NCBI RefSeq assembly: GCF_020510445.1
Contig: NZ_JAHBAG010000001.1
Span: 1,526,501 to 1,590,500, forward strand
DNA from: Hydrogenophaga taeniospiralis
GTDB lineage: Bacteria; Pseudomonadota; Gammaproteobacteria; Burkholderiales; Burkholderiaceae_C
Direction of reading: 5' to 3'
Length of the DNA: 64,000 nucleotides
The notes under the pieces were generated by a model. The model did no database searches. It saw nothing but the letters and a program-made list of their open reading frames with translations, and was not told the origin of the DNA. Position numbers and translations under genes: made by a program. Numbering within the stretch: position 1 is the stretch's first letter; the number at the start of each line of letters is the position of its first letter. Of this stretch, positions 28,355 through 36,622 are shown in pieces.

Positions 28355-28488
28355 GCGGCCCCCTCGGGGGGCAGCGACCCGCGCAGCGGTGGAGCGTGGG
28401 GGTCAGCAGATTCGCCGCCGGGCCGCCCCAAGGCGAAGCGGCCCCCTCGGGGGCAGCGACCCGCGCAGCGGTGGAGCGTGGGGGTCAG
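28355..28488. repeat. Tandem duplicate of a 51-52 bp GC-rich block
   Basis: Copies at 28355-28406 and 28438-28488 are identical except for one G in the CCCCCTCGGGGG stem. The second copy overlaps the gor stop codon. The block is a variant of the dispersed repeat. Confidence 0.7.
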
Positions 28489-29915
28489 TTCTTCACGGGC
28501 TCGCGCATGGTCACGAACTCTTCTGCCGCCGTGGGGTGGATGCCGATGGTGCTGTCGAACACGGCCTTGGTGGCGCCGGCCTTCATGGCCACGGCAAAGC
28601 CTTGCACGATCTCGCCGGCCTCCGCGCCCACCATGTGCAGGCCCACCACGCGGTCGCTTGCGCTGTCCACCACCAGCTTCATGAGCGTGCGCTCGCTGCT
28701 GCCGGAGAGCGTGTGCCTGAGCGCCTTGAACTCGCTGCGGAACACCGTGATCTGGCCGAATGTCTCGCGCGCGGCGGCCTCGGTGTAGCCCACGGTGCCG
28801 ATGTTGGGGTGGGTGAAGACGGCGGTGGGGACGAACTCGTAGCTCATCTCGCGCGCGGGCTTGCCGGCCACCGGGCCGAGCACCTGGTCCACCACCACCA
28901 TGGCCTCGCCCAGCGCCACCGGCGTGAGCTGCATCCGGTTGGTCACGTCACCCACGGCGTAGATCGAGGGCACGTTGGTCCGGTAGTGCGCATCGACCAC
29001 GATCTCACCTTGCGCGCCCTGGGCCAGACCCACGGTCTCCAGCCCCAGCCCCGCCACGTTGGGCACGCGGCCGGTGGCGTAGAGCACGGCGTCGGCCAGC
29101 ACCTCGCCGCCACCCTCGAGTTCCACGCGCAGGCCGTCGGCCGTGCGGTGGATGTCCACCACGCCAGCGTTCAGGCGCAGGTCCACGCCGGACTTGAGCA
29201 TTTCGGCCGCGACGAAATGGCGGATCTCGTCGTCAAAACCGCGCAGCACCTGCTCGCCCCGGTAGAGCTGGGTCACGTGCGAGCCCAGGCCGTTGAAGAT
29301 GGAGGCGAACTCGCAGGCGATGTAGCCCCCGCCCACCACCAGCAGGCGCTTCGGGAACGGCTCCAGGTCGAAGATGTCGTTGGATGTGATGACGTGTTCG
29401 CGACCCACGAAGTGCGGCACGTGGGGCGTGCCACCGGTGGCGATCAGGATGTTCTTGGCGGTGAAATTCTGGTGACCGGGGCTGCCGTCGGCGTTGATCG
29501 TGGCCAGGCCCACGCCGTGTTCGCCCTGCACGCGCGCAAAGCCGTCGAACACCGTCACGCCCGCGCCGCGCAGCAGGTTGCTGTAGACGCCGTTGAGGCG
29601 GCCGATTTCCTGCGCCCGGTTGGCCTTGAGCGTGGCCCAGTTCAGCGTCGGCAGGGCGGGCTTGCCGCTCGGGTCGAGGGCGCCGAATTCCCAGCCGAAG
29701 CCCAGGGACTCGTGGAAAGCGTCGGCGTAGTGCGCGGCGTAGCTGTAGAGCTTCTTCGGGATGCAGCCCACGTTCACGCAGGTGCCGCCCAGGCCGTCGG
29801 TGCCCAGGGTCTCGGCCAGGGCCACACGGGCACCGCGCTGCGCGGCCATGCGCGCGGCGCGCACGCCACCACTGCCACCGCCGATCACGAAAAGGTCAAA
29901 GTCGAACGCGCTCAT
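28485..29915 (-). CDS. gor: Glutathione-disulfide reductase
   Basis: 476 residues. FAD-binding N-terminus VIGGGSGGVRAARMAAQRG, redox-active disulfide in GGTCVNVGCIPKK, NADP-binding GGGYIACEFASIFNGLG with the following YRGEQVLRGFD whose arginines favour NADPH, second FAD motif YAVGDVTNRMQLTPVA, and the C-terminal catalytic GIHPTAAEE. It reduces GSSG to GSH in the cytoplasm. It is transcribed alone; the 159-bp upstream gap shows no clear operator. Confidence 0.94.
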   Translation of the reverse strand: MSAFDFDLFVIGGGSGGVRAARMAAQRGARVALAETLGTDGLGGTCVNVGCIPKKLYSYAAHYADAFHESLGFGWEFGALDPSGKPALPTLNWATLKANRAQEIGRLNGVYSNLLRGAGVTVFDGFARVQGEHGVGLATINADGSPGHQNFTAKNILIATGGTPHVPHFVGREHVITSNDIFDLEPFPKRLLVVGGGYIACEFASIFNGLGSHVTQLYRGEQVLRGFDDEIRHFVAAEMLKSGVDLRLNAGVVDIHRTADGLRVELEGGGEVLADAVLYATGRVPNVAGLGLETVGLAQGAQGEIVVDAHYRTNVPSIYAVGDVTNRMQLTPVALGEAMVVVDQVLGPVAGKPAREMSYEFVPTAVFTHPNIGTVGYTEAAARETFGQITVFRSEFKALRHTLSGSSERTLMKLVVDSASDRVVGLHMVGAEAGEIVQGFAVAMKAGATKAVFDSTIGIHPTAAEEFVTMREPVKN

Positions 29916-30074
29916 GGGTCAAACATCCCGTCTCAACACGGCCCGGGCGCCCCGGGCCTGGGGCCATCTTACGCGGCGGATGGCGGCCGTGGAGCCCCGG
30001 GGACATGCCGGTGGCCCGCCGGTGCCAAGGGGGCGGCTGCGGAGCCGGCTGCTTCGGAACGGCCGGGCGGGGCC

Positions 30075-30629
30075 TCATGCCCTGGCCAGCACCTCGGGGC
30101 GCAGCAGCGTGCGGCGACGCGCCATCTCGCGGCCCATGCCTGCGGTGTCGTAAGCGGCCAGCCGTTTTTTGGCTTCCGGGTAGGCGATGGCCTCCTCCAG
30201 CACGATGTGGTCGAGGTACAGGGCCTCGAACACGTCGAGTGCATGGCGCAGCTCCTGGGTGTCGAACCAGAGGTTGCCGTTGGCGGCGGCCTCCAGCGAG
30301 GGCGCGATCTGCAGCCAGTTTTCCTCCAGCCAGCCGTGGTCCTGCGTCAGGTGCTCGGCGGCTTGCACCACCTCGGGGTTCGGGCTGGTCCGCAGCGAGG
30401 GAAAGATGTGCTTTTCCTCGTCCAGGTGGTGCTGCCGGGCCTCGCCGTTGAAGTAGGTCAGCACCCGGCGCGCCTTCTCGCGGGTGGCCTGGTTCAGGCC
30501 CCCGCTCTCGATCGCGTCCACCAGCTGGTGCAACTGCCGCAGCTGCTGCTGGATCTCCCGGTGGGTGCTGTCGAGGAACTCGAAGACGGCGGTGGCGGCG
30601 ATGACGGCGGACGTGGAAGCGGCGCACAT
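30075..30629 (-). CDS. Hemerythrin-like domain protein
   Basis: 184 residues, all-helical. Histidine and glutamate ligands of a non-haem di-iron site are visible: FLDSTHREIQQQL, EARQHHLDEEKHIFPSL, LTQDHGWLEENW and YLDHIVLEEAIAYP. Proteins of this type bind oxygen, nitric oxide or iron in stress responses; which applies here is unknown. GGGGAG lies 6 nt before the ATG. Confidence 0.88.
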   Translation of the reverse strand: MCAASTSAVIAATAVFEFLDSTHREIQQQLRQLHQLVDAIESGGLNQATREKARRVLTYFNGEARQHHLDEEKHIFPSLRTSPNPEVVQAAEHLTQDHGWLEENWLQIAPSLEAAANGNLWFDTQELRHALDVFEALYLDHIVLEEAIAYPEAKKRLAAYDTAGMGREMARRRTLLRPEVLARA

Positions 30630-30695
30630 GTGGAACTCCCCAAAAAGGTGGTTCCATTATGAAAACGCCACGCTGCCGCCACTTGATTTGGCGCA

Positions 30696-30720
30696 AACAA
30701 AAAGCCCGCCGAAGCGGGCT
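30696..30720 (-). terminator. Intrinsic terminator on the minus strand
   Basis: AGCCCGC and GCGGGCT arms (30703-30709, 30714-30720) with a 4-nt loop. On the minus strand the stem is followed by a T-run (A-run at 30696-30703). It lies downstream of the 3-hydroxyacyl-CoA dehydrogenase gene. Confidence 0.75.
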
Positions 30721-30748
30721 TCCGATGAGCTGCAAAACGCAAACCAGG

Positions 30749-30832
30749 CCTCCGGCGCACATGCCCGACAACCGAACCTACGGCGCACCTGCCCGACAAC
30801 CAAGCCTCTGGCGCACGTGCCCGAACCCAGGA
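30749..30832. repeat. 28-bp direct repeat, three tandem copies
   Basis: Units 30749-30776, 30777-30804 and 30805-30832 share the pattern CCT-N2-GGCGCAC-N-TGCCCGA. The third diverges at its end and runs into a dispersed-repeat copy. The copies abut with no spacers. Confidence 0.75.
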
Positions 30833-30835
30833 TGC

Positions 30836-30926
30836 CGCGGAACCGGCTTCGCTGGGCCGCAGGCATCGCCCCCTTGGGGGGTGACGCCGCAGGCGGCGCA
30901 GGGGGGCAAGTCCTGCGCGGGGGGGT
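30836..30926. repeat. Dispersed GC-rich hairpin repeat
   Basis: Standard form: CGGAACCGGCTTCG core, CCCCCTTGGGGGG stem, GCCGCAGGCGGC stem and terminal G-run. It ends at the stop codon of the next gene. With the tandem repeat and terminator it fills the 296-bp gap 30630-30925. Confidence 0.65.
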
Positions 30927-31777
30927 CAATACGTGTACACGCCCCGCCCGGTCTTGCGGCCCAGCCAGCCGGCGGCCACCATTTCCTTCAGCAGCGGCGC
31001 CGGGCGGTACTTGCTGTCGTTGAACTCGGCCATGTAGACGTTCATCACCGCCAGGCACACGTCCAGCCCGATCATGTCGGCCAGGGCCAGCGGGCCGATG
31101 GGCTGGTTGCAGCCCAGCTTCATGCCGGCGTCGATGTCTTCCGGCGTGGCCAGGCCTTCGGCGAGCACGAAGAAGGCCTCGTTGATCATGGGCACCAGGA
31201 TGCGGTTGACCACGAAACCGGGCGCGTTCTTCACCGTGATGGGCGACTTGCCCAGCGCCTCGGCCAGCGCCTTGACGGCGTCGTGCGTGGCGTCGCTGGT
31301 CTGCAGGCCGCGGATGATCTCCACCAGCGCCATCATGGGCACGGGGTTGAAGAAGTGCATGCCGATGAAACGGTCGGGGCGCTGGGTGGCGGCGGCCAGC
31401 TTGGTGATACTGATCGAGCTGGTGTTGGTGGCCACGATCACCTCGGGTGCCAGCAGGCCGTCGAGCTGCTGCAGGATCTTGACCTTGAGGCCTTCGTTTT
31501 CGGTCGCGGCCTCGATCACCAGTTGCGCGCCCTTGAGGTCGTCGTAGTTCGTCGAACCCTGGATCAGCGCGAGCGCCGCGTCCTTGTCGGCGGCGGTCAT
31601 CTTGTCCTTCTTGATCAGGCGGTCCAGGCTGCCGGCGATGGTGGCCAGGCCCTTGTCGACCGCGGCCTGGGCGATGTCGACCATGACCACGCGGATGCCG
31701 CTGACGGCGCAAGCCTGGGCGATGCCGTTGCCCATGGTGCCCGAGCCGATGATGCCCACGGTTTGGATGCTGCTCAT
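30926..31777 (-). CDS. 3-hydroxybutyryl-CoA dehydrogenase
   Basis: 283 residues, the usual length. NAD-binding motif GIIGSGTMGNGIAQACA, then VDIAQAAVDKG. The catalytic HFFNPVPMMALVEII motif and the C-terminal domain start NAPGFVVNRILVPMINEAFF are typical of the short Hbd/PaaH type. It oxidises or reduces 3-hydroxyacyl-CoA in beta-oxidation or the reverse path to PHB precursors. AGGAG lies about 10 nt before the ATG. It is divergent from the GMC oxidoreductase. Confidence 0.93.
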   Translation of the reverse strand: MSSIQTVGIIGSGTMGNGIAQACAVSGIRVVMVDIAQAAVDKGLATIAGSLDRLIKKDKMTAADKDAALALIQGSTNYDDLKGAQLVIEAATENEGLKVKILQQLDGLLAPEVIVATNTSSISITKLAAATQRPDRFIGMHFFNPVPMMALVEIIRGLQTSDATHDAVKALAEALGKSPITVKNAPGFVVNRILVPMINEAFFVLAEGLATPEDIDAGMKLGCNQPIGPLALADMIGLDVCLAVMNVYMAEFNDSKYRPAPLLKEMVAAGWLGRKTGRGVYTY

Positions 31778-31992
31778 GTGGTGTTCACTCCTGAAATGGC
31801 GAAAAAAGCCATTGTCGGTCCTTCGCCGCCCGGGTCCTGGGGCGCGTCGGTCCCGCAGGCGTCATGAATGCCATCTCTAGGCTGGCGCGCCTACCCGCGC
31901 GCCCGGGCCCTGTGCTACCTTGCCGCCAGTCGCTGGGCGCGGCGGTCCGGGTGACCCGCCATTGCCGCACCAGCCCCAGGAGACCCAACAAC

Positions 31993-33636
31993 ATGTACGA
32001 CTACCTCATCGTGGGCGGCGGTTCCGCCGGCTGTGTGCTGGCCTCGCGCCTGAGCGAAGACCCACAGGTCCGCGTGGCCCTGCTCGAAGCCGGCCCCGCC
32101 GACAAGAGCGTGCTCATCCACTGCCCGGCCGGGCTGGCCGTGATGGCCAAGTACGAACTCAACGGCTGGGGCCTGGCCACCGTGCCGCAACCGGGCCTCA
32201 ACGGCCGGCGCGGTTACCAGCCCCGAGGCAAGGTGCTGGGCGGTTCCAGCTCCATCAACGCCATGATCTACGCGCGCGGCCACGCGCAGGACTACGACGC
32301 CTGGGCCGCCGAAGGCAACCCAGGCTGGTCTTTCGCCGACGTGCTGCCGTACTTCAAGCGCGCCGAGCACAACGAGCGCGGCGCCGACGCCTGGCATGGC
32401 CAGGGCGGGCCGCTCAACGTGATGGACCTGCGTTCGCCCAATCCGTTTCTGCCCGCCTTCATCGAAGCCGGCCAGCAGGCGGGCCACCGGCTCAACACCG
32501 ACTTCAACGGCCCCGAGCAGGAGGGCATTGGCCCCTACCAGGTGACGCACAAGAACGGCGAACGTTTCAGCGCGGCTAAGGCCTACCTGACGCCGCACCG
32601 GAACCGCCCGAACCTGAACGTGATCACGGACGCGCTGACCACGCGGGTGCTCACCGAGGTGGTGGACGGCCGGCCCTGCGCCGTGGGTATCGAGTACCGG
32701 CCCGATGCCGGGCGCGGCGCCTTGCAGAGCCTGCGCCTGAAGCCCGGTGGCGAGGTGGTGCTGAGCGCTGGCGCTTTCGGTTCCCCCCAGCTGCTCATGC
32801 TCTCGGGCATCGGCCCGGCGCATCACCTGCGCGAACACGGCATCGGCGTGGTGCACGACCTGCCGGGCGTGGGCGCCAACCTGCACGACCACGTGGACGT
32901 GGTGATGGTGGTCAACGCGCCCAAGGTCACCGACCTGTTCGGCCTGTCCTGGCTGGGCGTGGCGAAGATGGTCAAGGGCCTCTTTGAGTGGCGGCGCCAG
33001 CGCAGCGGCCCGCTCACCACCAACTTCGCCGAAGCCGGCGGTTTCATCAAGAGCCGTCCCGAGGAGGCGATCCCCGACCTGCAGCTGCACTTCGTGGTGG
33101 GCAAGCTGGTGGACCATGGCCGCAAGACGGTGCTGGGCCACGGGTATTCCTGCCACGTCTGCCTGCTGCGCCCCAGGAGCCGCGGCACGCTGCGCCTGGC
33201 CAGCGCCGACCCGCAGGTGGCGCCGCTGATCGACCCGGCCTTTCTGCAGGACGCGGACGACACGGCGCGCCTGGTGCGCGGCTTCAAGCGCATGCGCGAG
33301 TTGCTGCAGCAACCCGCGCTCGCGTGCCACGGCGGCGTCGAGTCCCGCGCTTCCGCCCAGGCCCAGAGCGATGCGCAGATCGAACAGTTCATCCGCAACC
33401 ACGCCGACACCATCTACCACCCAGTGGGCACCTGCCGCATGGGCCCGGACGCCGGGGCGGTGGTGGACGCGCGCCTGCGGGTGCACGGCGTGGACGGTCT
33501 GCGGGTGGTGGACGCCTCGGTCATGCCCAGCGTGGTGGGTGGCAACACGAACGCGCCGGTGATCATGATGGCCGAGAAGGCGGTGGACATGATCAGAGAG
33601 GAGCACCCTCAGCGCAGCTTCGCGTCACCTCCCTGA
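31993..33636 (+). CDS. GMC-family FAD-dependent oxidoreductase (choline/alcohol dehydrogenase type)
   Basis: 547 residues. FAD-binding [20 protein letters not shown], second GMC signature [20 protein letters not shown], and the C-terminal catalytic-histidine segment [21 protein letters not shown] ending in [11 protein letters not shown]. It is the BetA/alkJ-like branch that oxidises primary alcohols or choline; the substrate cannot be fixed from sequence. I chose the ATG at 31993 with AGGAGA upstream; longer open sequence before it lacks family similarity. Confidence 0.9.
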   Translation: MYDYLIVGGGSAGCVLASRLSEDPQVRVALLEAGPADKSVLIHCPAGLAVMAKYELNGWGLATVPQPGLNGRRGYQPRGKVLGGSSSINAMIYARGHAQDYDAWAAEGNPGWSFADVLPYFKRAEHNERGADAWHGQGGPLNVMDLRSPNPFLPAFIEAGQQAGHRLNTDFNGPEQEGIGPYQVTHKNGERFSAAKAYLTPHRNRPNLNVITDALTTRVLTEVVDGRPCAVGIEYRPDAGRGALQSLRLKPGGEVVLSAGAFGSPQLLMLSGIGPAHHLREHGIGVVHDLPGVGANLHDHVDVVMVVNAPKVTDLFGLSWLGVAKMVKGLFEWRRQRSGPLTTNFAEAGGFIKSRPEEAIPDLQLHFVVGKLVDHGRKTVLGHGYSCHVCLLRPRSRGTLRLASADPQVAPLIDPAFLQDADDTARLVRGFKRMRELLQQPALACHGGVESRASAQAQSDAQIEQFIRNHADTIYHPVGTCRMGPDAGAVVDARLRVHGVDGLRVVDASVMPSVVGGNTNAPVIMMAEKAVDMIREEHPQRSFASPP

Positions 33637-33815
33637 GGGGGCAACACCTGCAGTCCGGCAAAGCCGGCCCTGCGGTGTTCTGGGTTACGCTCATCCTCCC
33701 ATGTTTTCAAACCTCTTTCCCGGCGCGCGTGCCTGAACCGAGGATGCCGTGGACCGGCTTTGCCGGGCCACAGGCATCGCCCCCTGGGGGGTGACGCGAA
33801 GCGGCGCAGGGGGAG
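33630..33815. repeat. Two facing dispersed-repeat copies between the GMC gene and the next gene
   Basis: A reverse copy (about 33630-33700) and a forward copy (about 33748-33815) face each other. The forward copy's terminal GGGGGAG lies 7 nt before the ATG at 33823 and acts as its Shine-Dalgarno. Confidence 0.6.
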
Positions 33816-33822
33816 CCTCCAG

Positions 33823-34122
33823 ATGATTCTTGAACACGCCGACATCCGCATCGACCCTGCCCGGGCCACCGACTTTGAAGCCGCCATCACCCGCGCCGCC
33901 AGCACCGTGATTGCCCTGGCCAAGGGCTTCCAGGGCTACAAGGTCAACCGCAGCATCGAGAGCCCGGGGCGCTACATCCTCACCATCTACTGGGACACGC
34001 TGGAAGACCACATGGTGGGCTTCCGCCAGTCGCCTGCGTTCGCCGAATGGCGCGCCATCGTCGGCCCATTTTTCGTTCAGTCGCCCGTGGTCGAGCATCT
34101 GGAGCTGGTCAGCAAAAGCTGA
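33823..34122 (+). CDS. Small antibiotic-biosynthesis-monooxygenase (ABM) domain protein
   Basis: 99 residues. One dimeric ferredoxin-like alpha/beta barrel: ILEHADIRIDPARATDFEAAITRA, then GFQGYKVNRSIESPGRYILTIYWDTLEDHMVGFRQSPAFAEW. Members are cofactor-free monooxygenases or haem-degrading enzymes; this one lacks diagnostic residues I can name, so the activity is open. Its ribosome binding site comes from the end of a dispersed repeat. Confidence 0.85.
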   Translation: MILEHADIRIDPARATDFEAAITRAASTVIALAKGFQGYKVNRSIESPGRYILTIYWDTLEDHMVGFRQSPAFAEWRAIVGPFFVQSPVVEHLELVSKS

Positions 34123-34159
34123 CGCAGCGGGGCATTTCCGGCGAGCGTGTCTGAGCCCG

Positions 34160-34242
34160 GAATGCCGCGGAGCTGGCTTTGCCAGGCCGCAGGCATTGCC
34201 CCCTTGGGGGGGGTGACGCGCGCAGCGCGGCGCAGGGGGATT
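34160..34242. repeat. Dispersed GC-rich hairpin repeat
   Basis: Forward copy with a CCCCCTTGGGGGGGG stem and CGCGCAGCGCG element, between the ABM gene end and the LysE gene end, which are convergent. Confidence 0.65.
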
Positions 34243-34870
34243 ATCTTCGTAGTCCGGCCAGCACGACGCCGAAACCGATGAACACGCTGCCGGCCACGCG
34301 GTTGATCCACCGCGCGGCGCGCGGCCGTTGCAGCCAGCGCCGGGCATGGCTGGCCAGCCACACGTAGGTGAGCAGGCACGACACCGAGGCGCACATGCTG
34401 AGCGACACCAGCGTGGCGAACTGGGGCAGCAGGGGCTGTTCGGGCTGCACGAACTGTGGGAACAGTGCGCCAAAAAACAGGATGGCCTTGGGGTTGGTGA
34501 GCGAGACCCACAGGCCCAGGCGGAACATCTGCGCGTCGCTCGCCGGCGGCGCGTCGCCCTGGGCCGCGCTGCCCAGATCCAGCCCGTCGCGCGAGCGCAG
34601 CATGCGCACGCCCAGGTACACGAGGTAGGCCGCGCCCACCCACTTCACCAGCGTGAACAGCCAGGCCGAGGTGTGCAGGATCACGCCCAGGCCGAGGATG
34701 GAGGCGCCGGCCAGCAGCAAAAGCCCGATCTGGTTGCCCAAAGTGGAGTACAGCCCGGCGCGAAAGCCGCGCGTGGCACCGTTGCGCAGCGCCAGCAGCA
34801 CGGCCGGCCCCGGGGTGGCGGCGGTGAGCCAGGTGATGAGGCTGTAGGCCAGCAGCAGTTGCAGGGTCAT
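34241..34870 (-). CDS. LysE/RhtB-family amino acid exporter
   Basis: 209 residues, six membrane helices. The N-terminal WLTAATPGPAVLLALRNGATRGFRAGLYSTLGNQIG motif and the GLWVSLTNPKAILFFGALFPQF motif are diagnostic of LysE/RhtB exporters in the inner membrane. It is 19 bp downstream of the arginase gene on the same strand, so it may export arginine, ornithine or lysine; that is inference from position. Confidence 0.9.
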   Translation of the reverse strand: MTLQLLLAYSLITWLTAATPGPAVLLALRNGATRGFRAGLYSTLGNQIGLLLLAGASILGLGVILHTSAWLFTLVKWVGAAYLVYLGVRMLRSRDGLDLGSAAQGDAPPASDAQMFRLGLWVSLTNPKAILFFGALFPQFVQPEQPLLPQFATLVSLSMCASVSCLLTYVWLASHARRWLQRPRAARWINRVAGSVFIGFGVVLAGLRR

Positions 34871-34889
34871 GGTGGTCGCGGCTGCGCCG

Positions 34890-35819
34890 TCAGGCGCGGG
34901 GAGCGGTCTTGCGCATCAGCGTCGATTTGCCGAACAGGCTTTCGATCAGATCGACCGCGAGCTCGGCGGTGCGGTTGCGCACATCCAGCGCCGGGTTGAG
35001 CTCCATCACGTCCAGCGAAGCCAGGCGCCCGGTGTCGGCGATCATCTCCATGCACAGCTGCGCTTCGCGGTAGGTCGGGCCGCCGGGCACGGTGGTGCCC
35101 ACGCCGGGCGCGATCTCGGGGTCGAGGAAGTCCACGTCGAAACTCACGTGCAGGTGGGTGTTGTCGTCCACACCCATGAGCGCCTGCTCCATGGTGTGGC
35201 GCATGCCCATCTCGTCGATGTAGCGCATGTCGAACACCTCCAGGCCGGCTTCGTGGACCAGGCGTTTCTCGCCCGCGTCCACGCTGCGGATGCCGATCTG
35301 GCGCACCGCGCTCGCGCCGATGGCCGGGGTGGTGCCACCGATGCCGGTGAGCGGCGCCGGGCCATGCCCGCACAGCAGCGCCACCGGCATGCCGTGGATG
35401 TTGCCGCTGGGGGTGAGCGCGGCGGTGTTGAAGTCGGCGTGCGCGTCGAGCCAGAGCACACGCAGTTGGCGGCCGGTTTCGCGGCAATGCCGCGCCACCG
35501 CACTGATCGAGCCCAGACCCAGGCAGTGGTCGCCACCGAGCACGATGGGCATGCGGGCCTGTGCCAGTTCCGCCCGCACGGCCTCGTGCAGGGTCTGGTT
35601 CCACTCGACCACCTCGGCCAGGTGCCGGTAGCCCTCGGTGGGGGCCAGCCAGGGGTTGGGTGGGCCGCTCAGGTTGCCCCGGTCGAGCACGTCCAGGCCG
35701 TGGCTCTCCAGCACGCTGCGGATGCCCGCCACCCGCAGGGCTTCGGGCCCCATGGAGGCGCCGCGCGCTCCCGCACCGATGTCGGTGGGCACGCCGATGA
35801 GGCTGATGTGGTGTTGCAT
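34890..35819 (-). CDS. rocF: Arginase (ureohydrolase family)
   Basis: 309 residues. Binuclear manganese motifs GGDHCLGLG, DAHADFN and SFDVDFLDP are intact, with the arginase-type ALTPSGNIHGMPVALL loop that contacts the alpha-carboxyl group, which separates it from agmatinase. It hydrolyses arginine to ornithine and urea. No urease or ornithine genes are in the window. The LysE exporter follows on the same strand. Confidence 0.93.
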   Translation of the reverse strand: MQHHISLIGVPTDIGAGARGASMGPEALRVAGIRSVLESHGLDVLDRGNLSGPPNPWLAPTEGYRHLAEVVEWNQTLHEAVRAELAQARMPIVLGGDHCLGLGSISAVARHCRETGRQLRVLWLDAHADFNTAALTPSGNIHGMPVALLCGHGPAPLTGIGGTTPAIGASAVRQIGIRSVDAGEKRLVHEAGLEVFDMRYIDEMGMRHTMEQALMGVDDNTHLHVSFDVDFLDPEIAPGVGTTVPGGPTYREAQLCMEMIADTGRLASLDVMELNPALDVRNRTAELAVDLIESLFGKSTLMRKTAPRA

Positions 35820-35825
35820 GGCGCT

Positions 35826-35831
35826 ATTCTG
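35826..35831 (-). promoter_or_regulatory. -10-like hexamer abutting the arginase start
   Basis: On the minus strand CAGAAT, then AGCGCC, then the ATG at 35819. Predicted leaderless start. Confidence 0.4.
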
Positions 35832-35884
35832 CCGCCAACAGGCCAGTCCCCGCACGCGCGGGGGCGCCCGAGCCGAGGTGCGCG

Positions 35885-36547
35885 TCAGCGCATCGAGGAC
35901 ACGTAGGCCACGATCGCGCGCAGGTCGGCGTCCGTCATCTGCCGGGTGTTGGCCGCCATAAGCGGGTTGACGCGCGATCCGGTGCCGCTGCGGTAGTGCT
36001 GCAGGGTCTGGGTCAGGTAGGCCGTCTGTTGTCCGGCCACGCGGGCGAAGGACTCGCTGCCCCGGCCCTGTTCACCGTGGCAGCGCCAGCAGACCTTGTC
36101 GTAGTACTTCTTGCCCTCAGCCACCAGCGCCGCATCGCGCACCGGCTGTGGGTTGACGGGCTGGCGCGCGTAGTACACCGCCACGCCCAGCCGCTCGTCC
36201 ACCGACATCGCCTTGATCAGCCGTTCCATGAATTCGAAACGGCGGCTGCCATCGGCGAACTGGCGCACCTGGGTCAGCAGGTAGGTCGGGTTCTGGCCGG
36301 CCAGGTTGGGCACATCGCTCTTGACGCTGTTGCCCCCATCGCCGTGGCAGTTGGCGCAGAACAGCGACACCTTCTGCCCCATGCGGGCGTAGGTTTCCAG
36401 TTGCTGCGGGTCCTGCAGGATGACGCTCAGGCGCTCTTCGATCGTGCCGGTGGGCTGGGCACCAGGGCTGGCCTGAGCGGCCGCCGCGCCGCAGACCACA
36501 GCGAGCAGCATGCCGAGCGCGGCGTGGAGGGATGGATGGATGTTCAT
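35885..36547 (-). CDS. Periplasmic di-haem cytochrome c (c4-like)
   Basis: 220 residues. A Sec signal peptide ends near AAAAQA. Two haem-binding motifs are present: CANCH near residue 65 and CWRCH near residue 154, each followed by a distal methionine candidate (MERLIKAMS and MAANTRQM). The duplicated fold matches cytochrome c4/c554-type electron carriers feeding terminal oxidases or nitrogen oxide reductases. An FNR box 37 bp upstream suggests induction at low oxygen. There is no Shine-Dalgarno. Confidence 0.9.
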   Translation of the reverse strand: MNIHPSLHAALGMLLAVVCGAAAAQASPGAQPTGTIEERLSVILQDPQQLETYARMGQKVSLFCANCHGDGGNSVKSDVPNLAGQNPTYLLTQVRQFADGSRRFEFMERLIKAMSVDERLGVAVYYARQPVNPQPVRDAALVAEGKKYYDKVCWRCHGEQGRGSESFARVAGQQTAYLTQTLQHYRSGTGSRVNPLMAANTRQMTDADLRAIVAYVSSMR

Positions 36548-36556
36548 GTATTGATA

Positions 36557-36597
36557 ATGCTATCCACCCGGCTGGCGGGCCACTTGATACCGATCAA
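36557..36597 (-). promoter_or_regulatory. FNR-type box and -10 element for the cytochrome gene
   Basis: TTGAT-N4-ATCAA lies at 36584-36597, a perfect match to the FNR/CRP-family low-oxygen consensus. A TAGCAT hexamer (36562-36557, minus strand) is placed so that the box is centred near -41. Transcription would start about 2-3 nt before the ATG. Confidence 0.7.
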
Positions 36598-36622
36598 GCA
36601 AGCCGCTGAAAGCGGCGCGGCT

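Noticed and set aside
30749..30832. CRISPR-like array
   Set aside because: The three 28-bp units abut without spacers and there are no cas genes in the window.
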